A stretch of 53,266 nt of DNA from Bacillota bacterium (GCA_009787685.1 WQSV01000001.1:1-53266); one strand, 5' to 3'; positions 42,055 to 50,971 are shown, counted from the first letter of the stretch. Program-made: numbers and translations. Notes: generated by a model not told the origin, from the sequence alone.

Positions 42055-42721
42055 AGTTGCCTCCTATATCAAAAAATGATTGTTGGTTTTTGTAGCGATT
42101 AAGCCTTGCAGTTGCTTTTTGAAAGTAGGTTTTGTCGATTTCAAAGCCTAGATATTGAAATCCTGCTTTGTGGCAAGCAATGAGAGATGAAGCACTTCCG
42201 ACATGAGTATCGAGAATTCTATCGCCTTTTTTTGCGAATAGGTTGAGTATCCATGAGTAGAGTTTGATTGGTTTTTGTGTTGGGTGGAGTCGTTCTTCGT
42301 TTGCAGTGCCTTGCGGAACACATTCAAAAATTTTTGCGTTAGCGTTAAAACTTGTCCAAGCGTATTCGCACATAGCCATTGTAAATTTTTCGCCGATTGT
42401 TAGTTTTCGCCAAACTGCAAAACAGCGAGTAGGTGGAAGGTCAAAGTAGTTCCCACCCCAAATAATCTGATTTTTGCTGACTCGAAAAAGTTCGTTGAAA
42501 TATTCTTTTTTGGGAGCGATATCCCAATCAATGATTTTCTTTTCAATTTTTTTCTTGTTGAGAGCGTTTCGCCCTCGCCCACCAATGAAAGGTTTTTCAC
42601 ATTCAAAGTTAGCGTTGCCATATGGTGGGTCAACGATAGCAAGTTCAAAAAAATTATCTGGAATGGTTTTCATAGCGGTTAGGCAATCCATATTGTAGAG
42701 TTTGTTTAATTCAAAATTCAT
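42041..42721 (-). CDS. DNA methyltransferase (N4-cytosine/N6-adenine type)
   Basis: A 226-residue methylase starting MNFELNKLYNMDCLTAMKTIP. The catalytic DPPYGN motif comes first and the SAM-binding region (DTHVGSASSLIACHKAGFQYLGFEIDKTY) last, the beta-type order (motif IV before motif I). HPTQKP matches this class. The usual FxGxG is THVGSAS here. The ATG at 42721 is preferred to longer starts because the upstream frame runs into GC-rich hairpins. It has no cognate restriction gene; it may protect element DNA or mark its origin. Confidence 0.9.
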   Translation of the reverse strand: MNFELNKLYNMDCLTAMKTIPDNFFELAIVDPPYGNANFECEKPFIGGRGRNALNKKKIEKKIIDWDIAPKKEYFNELFRVSKNQIIWGGNYFDLPPTRCFAVWRKLTIGEKFTMAMCEYAWTSFNANAKIFECVPQGTANEERLHPTQKPIKLYSWILNLFAKKGDRILDTHVGSASSLIACHKAGFQYLGFEIDKTYFQKATARLNRYKNQQSFFDIGGNYGAN

Positions 42722-42779
42722 TTTTGTTTTTGTCCTTTTTGAAGTCATTGATTTTAGTTTGAACACAGCCAGCACAAAA

Positions 42780-42954
42780 GGGTTGAAAACCCTGTCACAG
42801 TCACAGTAGTTATCTAAAAGGTAACAATAGGCTTTTAGAATGATTCCGCCCGCCGCAAGCGGCGGGCAAAGTGTCGCCACAGGCAAAACGGGGGGCAAGC
42901 CCTGTTCCGTTTTTTGCCTGTGCGTGCTTCTTGTTATGTCACGCATAGTGCGTG
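42780..42954. other. GC-rich hairpin cluster, candidate origin or packaging signal
   Basis: In an AT-rich element this spacer has three strong hairpins in a row: GCCCGCCGC/GCGGCGGGC (42848-42867); a long stem CACAGGCAAAACGG/CCGTTTTTTGCCTGTG (42878-42922) enclosing GGGC-AA-GCCC; and CACGCA-TAG-TGCGTG (42940-42954). A type A module variant GGGTT-GAA-AACCC lies at 42780-42792. Ori and packaging signals in rolling-circle elements and filamentous phages are such hairpins. Confidence 0.55.
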
Positions 42955-42975
42955 TTTAAAGCGTTGTTTTGCGGT

Positions 42976-43392
42976 TTAAGGCAAGTTCTCGCTTTGTTGA
43001 AGCAATTGTTGTTGTTCGTTGTTGCCTTGTTGCAATGCTTGTTGCGACTGCATTTTGAGAGCGTTTTCAAGGTCTTTCAATGCTTGTTCTGAAACCTTTT
43101 TTGCTTTTGTTTTTCTCTCAATTGTGTCGTTGGGTGAGAGAAATTTTGCTTCCTTTTTGATTGCTTTCCAGTCTTTTTTGAAAGCCCATAGGATTGTTTT
43201 GGCAAAGTATAAGACAACATTTTGCCCTAGAATTACCTTGTTGCTTTCTTCAGAGTTTGGAAAAACTGAATGAATATCTGGTGCAGTTTCCCCAATGCTC
43301 ATGAGATGCATATATGCTTTTTGGGCAGGGTCAGTTAGTAGGTCTAAATATGACAGTGCTTTTTTTCTTGTTTTCTTTTTGTTGAAAAACAT
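42976..43392 (-). CDS. Unknown protein with glutamine-rich tail
   Basis: A 138-residue cytosolic protein: basic start (MFFNKKKTRKKALSYLDLLTD), a middle with VVLYFAKTILWAFKKDWKAIKKEA, and a low-complexity Q-rich C-terminus (from about 110). GGAG lies upstream of the ATG. It is divergent from the KilA-N gene, with which it shares a 98-bp promoter region. No family recognised. Confidence 0.7.
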   Translation of the reverse strand: MFFNKKKTRKKALSYLDLLTDPAQKAYMHLMSIGETAPDIHSVFPNSEESNKVILGQNVVLYFAKTILWAFKKDWKAIKKEAKFLSPNDTIERKTKAKKVSEQALKDLENALKMQSQQALQQGNNEQQQLLQQSENLP

Positions 43393-43437
43393 TTTGTTTT
43401 ATTCTCCGTTAAAAATTATTTTTTGTTCGTCAAATAA

Positions 43438-43466
43438 GTGACTTCTATGATAAAATATGGTATAAT
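43438..43466 (+). promoter_or_regulatory. Promoter of the KilA-N gene
   Basis: GTGACT (43438-43443) and perfect TATAAT (43461-43466), 17-nt spacer, then AAGGAG before the ATG at 43491. Confidence 0.65.
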
Positions 43467-43490
43467 GAAATCATAAAAAGGAGTTTAAGT

Positions 43491-44313
43491 ATGTCAAAAT
43501 CACTTGAAATTAAAGGGATTGATATTGGTTACAAGAAAATCAATAAGGAAGATTATATCTCTCTCACTGATATGGCAAAGTATAAAAACGCGGAAATTCC
43601 TGCTCATGTCATATCACATTGGCTAAGCACTAAATTCGCAGTTGAGTTTTTGGGCATATGGGAAAAAACAAACAAACCCCAATTTTAACCTCACGGAATT
43701 CCGTGACATTAGAAATGATAGTGGTGGCAGTTTCACTCTCTCCCCTAAGCAATGGATAGAAAAAACTAATGCAATCGGATTGGTTTCAAGTGCAGGAAGA
43801 TATGGCGGAACTTTTGCTCACAAAGACATTGCTTTTGAATTTGCTACTTGGTTGAGTGCTGAATTCAAGTTTTGGATTATTCAAGAATTCCAACGCTTAA
43901 AGTCTGATGAATAACAATTGATAGCGTGGAGTGCAAAAAGAGAGCTCGCAAAAATCAACTATCACATTCAAACGAGTGCAATTGCACAGAATTTAATAGT
44001 GCCAACATTGACTGCAAGTCAAAAAAGTTTTGTTTATGCTGATGAAGCAGATTTGTTAAATGTTTCACTTTTTGGAATTACTGCATCAGAATGGCGAAAA
44101 GCAAATAAGGATAAAGACGGAAATATTCGTGATTATGCATCAATTCATCAACTGTTGGTTTTGGCGAACATGGAAAGCTACAACGCAATCATGATTAAAG
44201 ACAAATTGAGCCAACCAGAAAGACTTGACAAATTAAACGAGATGGCTCGTCAACAATTGCAAGTTTTGTCACAGGTTGAAAATAGGCTATATCTTCCAAA
44301 AAAAGACGATTAA
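43491..44313 (+). pseudogene. KilA-N domain protein, broken by one frameshift and one stop
   Basis: Three pieces read as one KilA-N protein: SLTDMAKYKNAEIPAHVISHWL (43491-43688), then NFNLTEFRDIRNDSGG...RYGGTFAHKDIAFEFATWLS (to 43914), then WSAKRELAKINYHIQTSAIAQNLI (to 44313). The first break is one extra C in the CCCC run near 43677-43680; deleting it joins KTNKP to NFNLTEF. The second is a TAA at 43912-43914 in the same frame. Intact KilA-N proteins are phage antirepressor-like DNA-binding factors. It is the only gene on the plus strand of the element, with an intact promoter and terminator. Confidence 0.85.
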
Positions 44314-44320
44314 TTCAAAG

Positions 44321-44347
44321 CAGTGTCCTTGTGGCACTGTTTTCTTT
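44321..44347 (+). terminator. Terminator of the KilA-N gene
   Basis: CAGTGTC-CTTGT-GGCACTG (7 bp, one wobble) followed by TTTTCTTTT, located between convergent genes. Confidence 0.75.
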
Positions 44348-45120
44348 TACGCTCCTTTTCTAAAGGCTTTTGGCACTTCGATTTGGGGAAGTCCACCATG
44401 ACCGCCGCAGTGGAAGTCTTGGTTGTCTTTGCCTTCTAGGAAATATTTGTGGTAGCCGTAGGAGTTGTAGCAGCTGAAGATGTTGCCCCAGTATTCGTAA
44501 GAAGTTGGCATTCCTTCGTTGAAGTTTGACTTGGTGTCGGAAAAGCGTTCTGCACTTTCTGTTGATGGGAACTCTAGACATTGCCATTTTGTGTGGATAA
44601 TATTTCCGAATTTGTCCTTGCTATGTTTTAGGTCGAGAATGAAAATGAAGCGTTCACATAAACCACGAATTGCCTTGTCAATGCTAACTGGTCGTTGGCA
44701 AGTTAGGACAATGTCTAGGTGGTAGTGGCGGTGTTGGGCAAAATAGTTCACAACAAAAGGTGGAATATATTTTCGCCTGCTGTCGTAATACATTTGAGCC
44801 TCGTCAAGTCCAATGAACGCATAAGGTGGAAGATAGACCGTTTCATGATGGGGGTTTGAATACCCTATTTTCCAACCATCAACGAATCTGTTTTTGAGTG
44901 GTCGTTGGAACTCTTTTCGCAAATAGACATCATAGTCAGTATAGACTAGGTGGTTTTTGAGTTGTGATAGGTTATGCCCTACTCTGTTGAGTGAGCGGAC
45001 ATATTGGCGAAGTCTTGAAATGTCAATCAACGCGTTTTCCCCACTCATTTTCATCAGTGCGAACAATGTTGCGAGTGCTGTTTTGCCAGAACCTATATCG
45101 CCAGAGATTATTGATAACAT
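44347..45120 (-). CDS. Zot/pI-like filamentous phage assembly ATPase
   Basis: A 257-residue P-loop protein: Walker A GDIGSGKT (7-14), Walker B AFIGLDEAQMYYDSR (about 104-118), then FAQHRHYHLDIVLTCQRPVSIDKAIR, matching the zonular occludens toxin/pI family that drives extrusion of inoviruses through the membrane. Unlike coliphage pI, I see no transmembrane helix in it; the 48-residue membrane peptide ending 2 nt upstream may supply the anchor. AGGAGG is 8 nt from the ATG. Confidence 0.9.
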   Translation of the reverse strand: MLSIISGDIGSGKTALATLFALMKMSGENALIDISRLRQYVRSLNRVGHNLSQLKNHLVYTDYDVYLRKEFQRPLKNRFVDGWKIGYSNPHHETVYLPPYAFIGLDEAQMYYDSRRKYIPPFVVNYFAQHRHYHLDIVLTCQRPVSIDKAIRGLCERFIFILDLKHSKDKFGNIIHTKWQCLEFPSTESAERFSDTKSNFNEGMPTSYEYWGNIFSCYNSYGYHKYFLEGKDNQDFHCGGHGGLPQIEVPKAFRKGA

Positions 45121-45122
45121 TG

Positions 45123-45269
45123 TTAATCCCTCCTAAACAGTCTGAAAAACGCGATAATTAATTTTACAAGCAAGCGAAGTATCCACGCTAAAATCTTGAA
45201 TGGCAACATGATAATGAACTTCACGACAGAAAAAATCATTAATATCGCCTTGATTAGTAGATATATCAT
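45123..45269 (-). CDS. 48-residue hydrophobic membrane peptide
   Basis: A 48-residue peptide, almost wholly hydrophobic (IYLLIKAILMIFSVVKFIIM, FKILAWILRLLVKLIIAFF) with K/R at regular spacing and a basic end RLFRRD. ATGA overlaps the stop of the large upstream protein; AGGAGGG lies 8 nt upstream. It could be a minor coat protein, a membrane partner of the Zot ATPase, or the coat protein itself; it lacks the acidic N-terminus and signal peptide of typical major coat proteins. Confidence 0.75.
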   Translation of the reverse strand: MIYLLIKAILMIFSVVKFIIMLPFKILAWILRLLVKLIIAFFRLFRRD

Positions 45270-47272
45270 TCGTTTTTCCCTCCTGCGACTTTCACAATAA
45301 CAACAATTATTGCTATTACTGCGACAACGACTCCTGCTAAGATGAGCCAGAAAATAAGTTCTTCTCGGCTTATACCCAAGAGTGCTGCGAGCCAATTTAG
45401 AAACCTATTCAACAAATTGTTTGATGGTGGAACTTCCGATGGTGGAGTTATTTCTGGAATGATGTCTTGTGGACTTGACACAACTGGAATGACTGTCATT
45501 TCGCCTTGATGGTTGAAAGTGAGTGATATTATGTCGAAATCGAAGAACACTGTTGCTTGTGCGATATATGCCTCGCCCTCTCGGAGTTGCCAAGGGAATA
45601 TGTTGTTGCCTGTTGAAATGGTTATTGCTCTTGCGAAATATTCAGTCTGGGCGAATCGGAACAAAAATGTTGTTTCGTTTTTTGCGTTGGCGGTTGCGTT
45701 GAATTGCCTAAGTCTCTCGACATCATTGTAGTGGATTAATAGTTCGTTTGCGACACTGACTCTGTTTCCATTTAAGATATTTGCGTTTGATATTTTGAAG
45801 ATTGGACTTATGTTTTGCCTCTCGTCTACCCTTATTGAATCGCCACCACTTCCAGTGAATCGTTGCCACCATGTTTGATTTTCTTCAAAACGCATTAAGT
45901 CAAAAGTGTCATCATCTGCATCAATATCCCTTAGTTGATGTCCTGCAACTCTGCCCTGTTCAGTGCTGACACGACATAGATTTGGCGAGAATAGTTCTTG
46001 CGGAATTTGTCGTTCTCTGACTGATAGGAATTGGTTGTTCAGTGAGCCGAATCTGTGGTTATAGTTGAATATCCAGTCTGCCAAAGTTTCACTACTGATT
46101 CCACCACCGAATGGCTCACCTCTTCTAAACTCGGTTATCTCGTCAACAAAAAAAGCGTAGTGCAGACTGTGTTGCCAACGACTGATGGGAAAGTTTGCAT
46201 TAACCATGCCGTTAAAAGTCCAGTTCGCCCTTGCACTATTAACGAACACTAAAAATGCGTCTGTTATGACAAGGTCGCGATAAAGCGAGTAACCAATGTT
46301 TTCATTAAAGACAGTTCTGCTTTGCGTTGTTGTTTCTAGCCTTCTTCCGATACCATGATTTAGCACATTGTTGTAAAGACTTCGCCTACTCGTCACCAAA
46401 ATATTGCAAGTCCGATATTCCCACCACTCCGCTCGTATTCGTTGTAATCTTCCGAACTCATGAAGAATCCTGTTTGGAACGCTGAAAAACACGCTGTCGA
46501 TTTGGTGGTGGTAGCCTGCACGAGTGAGTGGAGCGATTGCGTCAGAGCGAAAGAATGTGTGGTTAACATCTAATTCGATTGTTTTGAGTTCTGAAATTTC
46601 GTGTCTTAGGGTGCTGTCTGCGTTTAGGTTTGGCCCTAAGCCTTGGGCGAATCCAGAGAATGTGACGGTTTGAGCAACGACAAATTCTGTTGCGTTTTGT
46701 TGACCCATAATGTGGAGTTCAATGCCAGAAATGTCATATCGCCTGTTGTGAATTTTTTCGAGTCTGCTTGTTAATTGCCATAAATCCTCTTGACTAAAAT
46801 TGACTCTGAATTTCCAAAACAGTCTGTGGAAATCGCCAGTTGAAAAGTTCATCAATCGCAATGGAAATTTGCGATATGCGACAGGTTTTCCGTCAGCGTT
46901 ATATTCATATGCCATTTGGATAGCGTGATTAGATGAATATGGCATGAAATTTAGTTGTCGTGGGTTGTAGACATAGATATATAGTCCAAAATTTCCTCTA
47001 AGAAATGGACTATGCGACCAGCCAAATTCAATGAAATTAATCACGCGAAGTTCGCCGTTTTCGTTGAATGGAAAATCATTTATGTTGAAGTTTGGGTCGT
47101 TTTTGAGGTCATACATGACATATCGCTCTGAAAATGCTGATAGCGTTTGTGGCGAGTTTGCTCTTGCAGTTTGCAAATTGCAACTTGGAATCACTGCAAA
47201 AATTGTTAGAAAAATAATCACAATTGCAAACAAAATTTTTTTGATATTAAGGTGTTTAATCATTTTTGTCAT
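45266..47272 (-). CDS. Large secreted, C-terminally anchored virion-type protein
   Basis: A 668-residue protein. N-terminus MTKMIKHLNIKKILFAIVIIF... is a signal peptide ending near ARANS; the C-terminus has a proline-rich stretch (ITPPSEVPPS) and a final helix (LIFWLILAGVVVAVIAIIVV) with a short basic tail. The ectodomain (about 40-600) is rich in N, R and aromatic residues, with no recognised domain. The layout (signal peptide, big ectodomain, C-terminal anchor) is that of a filamentous phage pIII-like tip protein. AGGAGG is 6 nt before the ATG at 47272. Confidence 0.75.
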   Translation of the reverse strand: MTKMIKHLNIKKILFAIVIIFLTIFAVIPSCNLQTARANSPQTLSAFSERYVMYDLKNDPNFNINDFPFNENGELRVINFIEFGWSHSPFLRGNFGLYIYVYNPRQLNFMPYSSNHAIQMAYEYNADGKPVAYRKFPLRLMNFSTGDFHRLFWKFRVNFSQEDLWQLTSRLEKIHNRRYDISGIELHIMGQQNATEFVVAQTVTFSGFAQGLGPNLNADSTLRHEISELKTIELDVNHTFFRSDAIAPLTRAGYHHQIDSVFFSVPNRILHEFGRLQRIRAEWWEYRTCNILVTSRRSLYNNVLNHGIGRRLETTTQSRTVFNENIGYSLYRDLVITDAFLVFVNSARANWTFNGMVNANFPISRWQHSLHYAFFVDEITEFRRGEPFGGGISSETLADWIFNYNHRFGSLNNQFLSVRERQIPQELFSPNLCRVSTEQGRVAGHQLRDIDADDDTFDLMRFEENQTWWQRFTGSGGDSIRVDERQNISPIFKISNANILNGNRVSVANELLIHYNDVERLRQFNATANAKNETTFLFRFAQTEYFARAITISTGNNIFPWQLREGEAYIAQATVFFDFDIISLTFNHQGEMTVIPVVSSPQDIIPEITPPSEVPPSNNLLNRFLNWLAALLGISREELIFWLILAGVVVAVIAIIVVIVKVAGGKNE

Positions 47273-47864
47273 TTGTTGCCTCCTGTATCTGATTTTTGGT
47301 TTTCTCAATTTCTGCAACTAGAATTTCGCCCTCAATTTCCAGTGGCAATAGTTCAAACAGCAACTCGCTTCGCCTTGCACTCAAAAACATCATGCGTTGA
47401 AGTTGCGTGATATTGATTTTCTGATTGGCTAGAATTTCGGCATATTCAGAGTCAACTGCGTTTAGTTGAGATTGCAATATAGAAATCACATTAGTGACGA
47501 GCGTTAGTCTTTCGTTGAGTAGTTGCAGTCGTGCAGAGTAGTATTCAAGCCTTAGATTATGTTGTTCTTGTTCAAGTTCGACGAGTTCTCGTTCAAGTTC
47601 TTCTGTTTCGTCGCTGTTGACTTGTGGTGGGTTTTCAATCTCTCGCTCCAAATCGTTGATGATGTTTTGATAATTTTCTTTTGAAGAATTTCCTGCATTT
47701 TCGCCAGAGAGTAGTCCTTGCTCATACGCTAAATCCAAATATTCATATGGAAACCGCTCTTCCCCGCTAATTCGTGATTGAATGTTTTCCCAGTTTAGAT
47801 AGATGACGAAACCTCCGACAGCAAGAAGTACGACAACAACTAAAAATCCTAAAAACTTTTTCAT
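47256..47864 (-). CDS. Membrane-anchored coiled-coil protein
   Basis: A 202-residue protein: one N-terminal helix (5-23), then YEQGLLSGENA (resembling the neighbour's YRNGFASGYS) and long predicted coiled coils (ELERELVELEQEQHNLRLEYY; about 90-190). It overlaps its neighbours at both ends, so lies in the coupled virion operon. Function unknown; a structural or tip role is inferred. Confidence 0.7.
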   Translation of the reverse strand: MKKFLGFLVVVVLLAVGGFVIYLNWENIQSRISGEERFPYEYLDLAYEQGLLSGENAGNSSKENYQNIINDLEREIENPPQVNSDETEELERELVELEQEQHNLRLEYYSARLQLLNERLTLVTNVISILQSQLNAVDSEYAEILANQKINITQLQRMMFLSARRSELLFELLPLEIEGEILVAEIEKTKNQIQEATNDKND

Positions 47865-48793
47865 GCCGTCACCCCCTTTCCTGCAATCCGCTCTCTTAAC
47901 GCACCAAGTCTTGTCGTGAACTCATTTTGACTTAAAATCAAGCCCTCTTTCATGTTTTCGGCGATTGCTTGTTGCATTATTTTTTGCTCGTGAATTTGAC
48001 TGAATTGTTGTAGCATTGCGTAATATCTGTTGACTCTTGATTGAGCCGACTGAGCCGACAAATCCGCTTGCCAACGACTGTAAGTGTAGCCACCCCATCT
48101 GTTAAACCAATACGCCCAAGGAATACTCCCATGAGCGAAACTGTTCATTTGAGTTTGAGCATGGGAAAGCCTGTTTTGATAATGCTCCGCGAGTCCACTA
48201 TATCTCGACAACTCTCTCAACCAAAAATTGTGCAAGTTGAAAACTTCGTCAAGAGTGTAGTCATATGGAAAGGCAAAAATTAAGGATAAAATATCGCTCA
48301 ACCACCAACTCAAATATTCAATGTCAGTTGCGATTCTTGATAAAATTGCGACATAAATTTGTTCAAGAGTTTGCAGAAATTCTAGTGAGTTTGAGTCGAT
48401 TAAATCGCCAAGTCCGTAGTCAATGAGTTGAATAATAAGGTTGTGAAGGGTGTTAATATGCGACATTTGGGATAGAATTTGTTCGCTCAAATTTGCAATG
48501 ACTGACTCTAAATATTCTCGCATTTCATGATACTTTTGAGTCCAATATTTGACCTCGTTTTCCAATTCTTCGATTTTAACACGCAATTCCTGCCTTTCTC
48601 GTGCATTCAGTGAGTAGCCACTAGCAAAACCATTGCGATATGCCTCTTCAATTTCTCGCCTAGTGACAGTTCGCTCTTCGTTGTTTGAGTAGTCAAAATT
48701 GTCGCAACCGACAACAAAAAACATAGTGCTTGTTAGAATTGTAATGAACACTGCAACTAAAAAATACTTGCTTAAAGACTTGAAAAATTTCAT
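47861..48793 (-). CDS. Predicted lipoprotein with coiled coil
   Basis: A 310-residue protein. Signal peptide ending in the lipobox FVVGC, cysteine about residue 30; then IEEAYRNGFASGYS, a coiled-coil stretch (ERQELRVKIEELENEVKYWTQKY) and a helical, aromatic-rich remainder. GAGGGGG precedes the ATG at 48793, which lies 1 nt after the upstream stop. The IEEAYRNGF/LAYEQGL similarity suggests that this and the next protein are related by an old duplication. Confidence 0.7.
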   Translation of the reverse strand: MKFFKSLSKYFLVAVFITILTSTMFFVVGCDNFDYSNNEERTVTRREIEEAYRNGFASGYSLNARERQELRVKIEELENEVKYWTQKYHEMREYLESVIANLSEQILSQMSHINTLHNLIIQLIDYGLGDLIDSNSLEFLQTLEQIYVAILSRIATDIEYLSWWLSDILSLIFAFPYDYTLDEVFNLHNFWLRELSRYSGLAEHYQNRLSHAQTQMNSFAHGSIPWAYWFNRWGGYTYSRWQADLSAQSAQSRVNRYYAMLQQFSQIHEQKIMQQAIAENMKEGLILSQNEFTTRLGALRERIAGKGVTA

Positions 48794-48794
48794 G

Positions 48795-50621
48795 TTAGCC
48801 CCCTCTCTTCTTTTTTCTGATGACAACAAATGCAATGACTGCTCCAGTGAGAATAATTAATATTAGTCCTGCAATTATCCACACTAACCTGTTTTGCCAC
48901 CAAGCAATGTCGCTCTCTGACGGGAGTGGCTCAAACCTTGCGAATAGTTCAATATTTGTTGTTAGCCTATCAAGGTGTGACACTCTTTGCGTGAATGCTT
49001 CGTTGTGATACCATGCAACAAAAACATAGCCAAAATGTTCTGGAGTGAACAGATTGTTTAGTCTTTCGTTGTGTGGAATCCAATGAGTTGTTCTTTGCCC
49101 TCGAACATTGAAAGTTATTGAGTTCATTATGGCGAACTCGGAGTTTGCGAATAACTCAATGTCGCTAGTTATTGCGGTAGCAAGGCAGAATGCTTTTGAC
49201 TCAAAAGAATCAATGAACACTTCTGTCATTTGCCCTGTTTCAATGTTGAGTAGGGTCACTTGCTTTAGTGTTGTTCCATAATTCACAACAATTTCTTGCC
49301 ACACTTCTCCACCAACAATGAACGAGATAGTAAAACGCATGATTTCCCATCTTGCGAAGAACTGCTGATTTCCAAAAGTTCCAGTCTCAATTTGAGTCAC
49401 TGCTTGCCCAGAGAACGCAGAGTTCCGATACCACCCTCTAAAGTAATGCCCAGAGCGATTTGGGGTTGGGAGCGTTATATTTGGGCATTCGATTGTAAAA
49501 GTTGTGTTTGGTGTTGACTCAAAAAAACCTCCGTTTAGATTGAAAATGATGTCGTAAGTGACTACATTCCAAAGAGCAAAGAACGAGCGATTGTCGATTG
49601 AATTTGCAACAATTTCAGTTATTGGAGTTCCGACAAGAGCAATATTGTTAAACCAACCACCGAAATAATATCCGTCACGAGTTGGAACTGGGAGCGTGAT
49701 TGTCGGACTATTAACAGTGAATGTCGTTGGAGCATTTGACGGGAGAATTCCTCCGTTAAGGTTGTATGTAATAGTGTAGACAATGACTTCCCATCTAGCA
49801 TAAAACCGCTGATCACCAATCGTTCCAGTCACAATTTGAGTTGTTGGCGAGCCTGTGAAAGCGGAGTTGTTATACCAACCTTGAAAGGTGTAGCCCCGCC
49901 TCGTTGCAGTAGTAAGTGTTAAGTCTGGCGAAAGAACAGTGAATGTTGATGGAGCAATGCTGACAAAACTTCCCCCACCCAATGAGAAACTTATCGTGTA
50001 AGTAATAGGGACAAACTTTGCATGAAGTTCCATATCCCCAGTAACTGGTCTGCCGTCGAAAGGTTGAGTGAACTCTGAATCAAAAAACCAACCACAAAAT
50101 GTGAATCCATCTGGTGTAGGTGGTGTTGGTAAAACTATTGACATAAAATAAATTCGCCAACCTGCTGTCCCTATGTTAATTCCACCATAATTACGAACTG
50201 CACTTGTTATTAATAAAATTCCATTATTAAGTAATTGATTGCGATGATTATCTAATAAATTTTCTGCTGAAATAATAGCAGAAAACAATCTTAAACTACT
50301 ATCAAATTGAATTATTTTTAAATTCGTTGCTATCAAATCTCTGTTGCCAGTTCCAGAATTTCCCACAAAAAGCAAGAAATCTTCTTCTACAGCATCCAAA
50401 AAGTTTTCAAAATTAAAGTTAATTGGATTGTTTATTCTTATATTTACAGATATAAACTTTTGATCTAATGTCTGAGTTGAGAATAACTCCTCATGTGTTC
50501 TATCTACAGCATTAGATTGAATTTCATCACCCCCAAAAATCATTGCAACCGCAAATACAACTAAAAGCATTGCAACAATGAATACCATTTTTCCTTCTTT
50601 TCTTAGAATCATTTTTTTCAT
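48795..50621 (-). CDS. Surface protein with InlB/Listeria-Bacteroides repeats
   Basis: A 608-residue protein: signal peptide (about 1-36), an N-domain (40-160), then tandem repeats of about 68 residues of the Listeria-Bacteroides (Flg_new/InlB B) type. Three full copies share (Y)TI(T)YNLNGG...TFTV...LPTPTRDGYxFxGWYNN...F.ARWE; divergent copies precede and follow. It ends in a transmembrane helix and KKKRGG. Such repeats occur in host-binding surface proteins. As first gene of the coupled operon that ends in Zot, it is a candidate receptor-binding or tip protein of the element. Confidence 0.85.
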   Translation of the reverse strand: MKKMILRKEGKMVFIVAMLLVVFAVAMIFGGDEIQSNAVDRTHEELFSTQTLDQKFISVNIRINNPINFNFENFLDAVEEDFLLFVGNSGTGNRDLIATNLKIIQFDSSLRLFSAIISAENLLDNHRNQLLNNGILLITSAVRNYGGINIGTAGWRIYFMSIVLPTPPTPDGFTFCGWFFDSEFTQPFDGRPVTGDMELHAKFVPITYTISFSLGGGSFVSIAPSTFTVLSPDLTLTTATRRGYTFQGWYNNSAFTGSPTTQIVTGTIGDQRFYARWEVIVYTITYNLNGGILPSNAPTTFTVNSPTITLPVPTRDGYYFGGWFNNIALVGTPITEIVANSIDNRSFFALWNVVTYDIIFNLNGGFFESTPNTTFTIECPNITLPTPNRSGHYFRGWYRNSAFSGQAVTQIETGTFGNQQFFARWEIMRFTISFIVGGEVWQEIVVNYGTTLKQVTLLNIETGQMTEVFIDSFESKAFCLATAITSDIELFANSEFAIMNSITFNVRGQRTTHWIPHNERLNNLFTPEHFGYVFVAWYHNEAFTQRVSHLDRLTTNIELFARFEPLPSESDIAWWQNRLVWIIAGLILIILTGAVIAFVVIRKKKRGG

Positions 50622-50660
50622 TTATTAAATTTTTCTCCTTTGACATTTTTAATAAAATGT

Positions 50661-50900
50661 CTATTGCTTTCTCTCTGCAATCGAAACTTTGTGTCCCTTG
50701 CTTTTGAGTCTGTCAACATACTTTTCCAAAACATGATGTGGAATGCCGCACATATTTTCACGCTTGAAACCAACATCACGACTGGTTATAACAAGGTCTA
50801 GTTCTTTTGCGGCAACTTCAGCATCCTTTCCAAACAATTCAAAAAAATCGCCAACCTGATAGAACAACAATGACTCGTTATTCCTTTCTTTGAGCGACAT
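50661..50900 (-). CDS. Stand-alone MutS domain I (mismatch-recognition) protein
   Basis: A 79-residue ORF matching MutS domain I: SLLFYQVGDFFELFGKDAEVAAKELDLVITSR, MCGIPHHVLEKYVDRLKSKGHKVSIAE. MutS itself has about 850 residues with clamp and ATPase domains; here only domain I is present. Similarity begins before the ATG (frame reads ATPLFREYM, the MutS TPxxxQY block), and the frame stays open back into the end of the preceding gene, so the true product is longer, probably through a -1 shift in the A9 run at 50983-50991. MutS-I domains occur in mobile-element proteins of gut Firmicutes. Confidence 0.8.
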   Translation of the reverse strand: MSLKERNNESLLFYQVGDFFELFGKDAEVAAKELDLVITSRDVGFKRENMCGIPHHVLEKYVDRLKSKGHKVSIAERKQ

Positions 50901-50971
50901 ATATTCCCTAAACAGCGGTGTCGCATTTTGTGGAATTGGCGATTTTTGAATTATTGGAACAGTGACAACCT

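Noticed and set aside
42041..42946. Longer 301-residue methylase start
   Set aside because: The extra N-terminus is translated from GC-rich hairpins and a repeat module and shows no methylase similarity.
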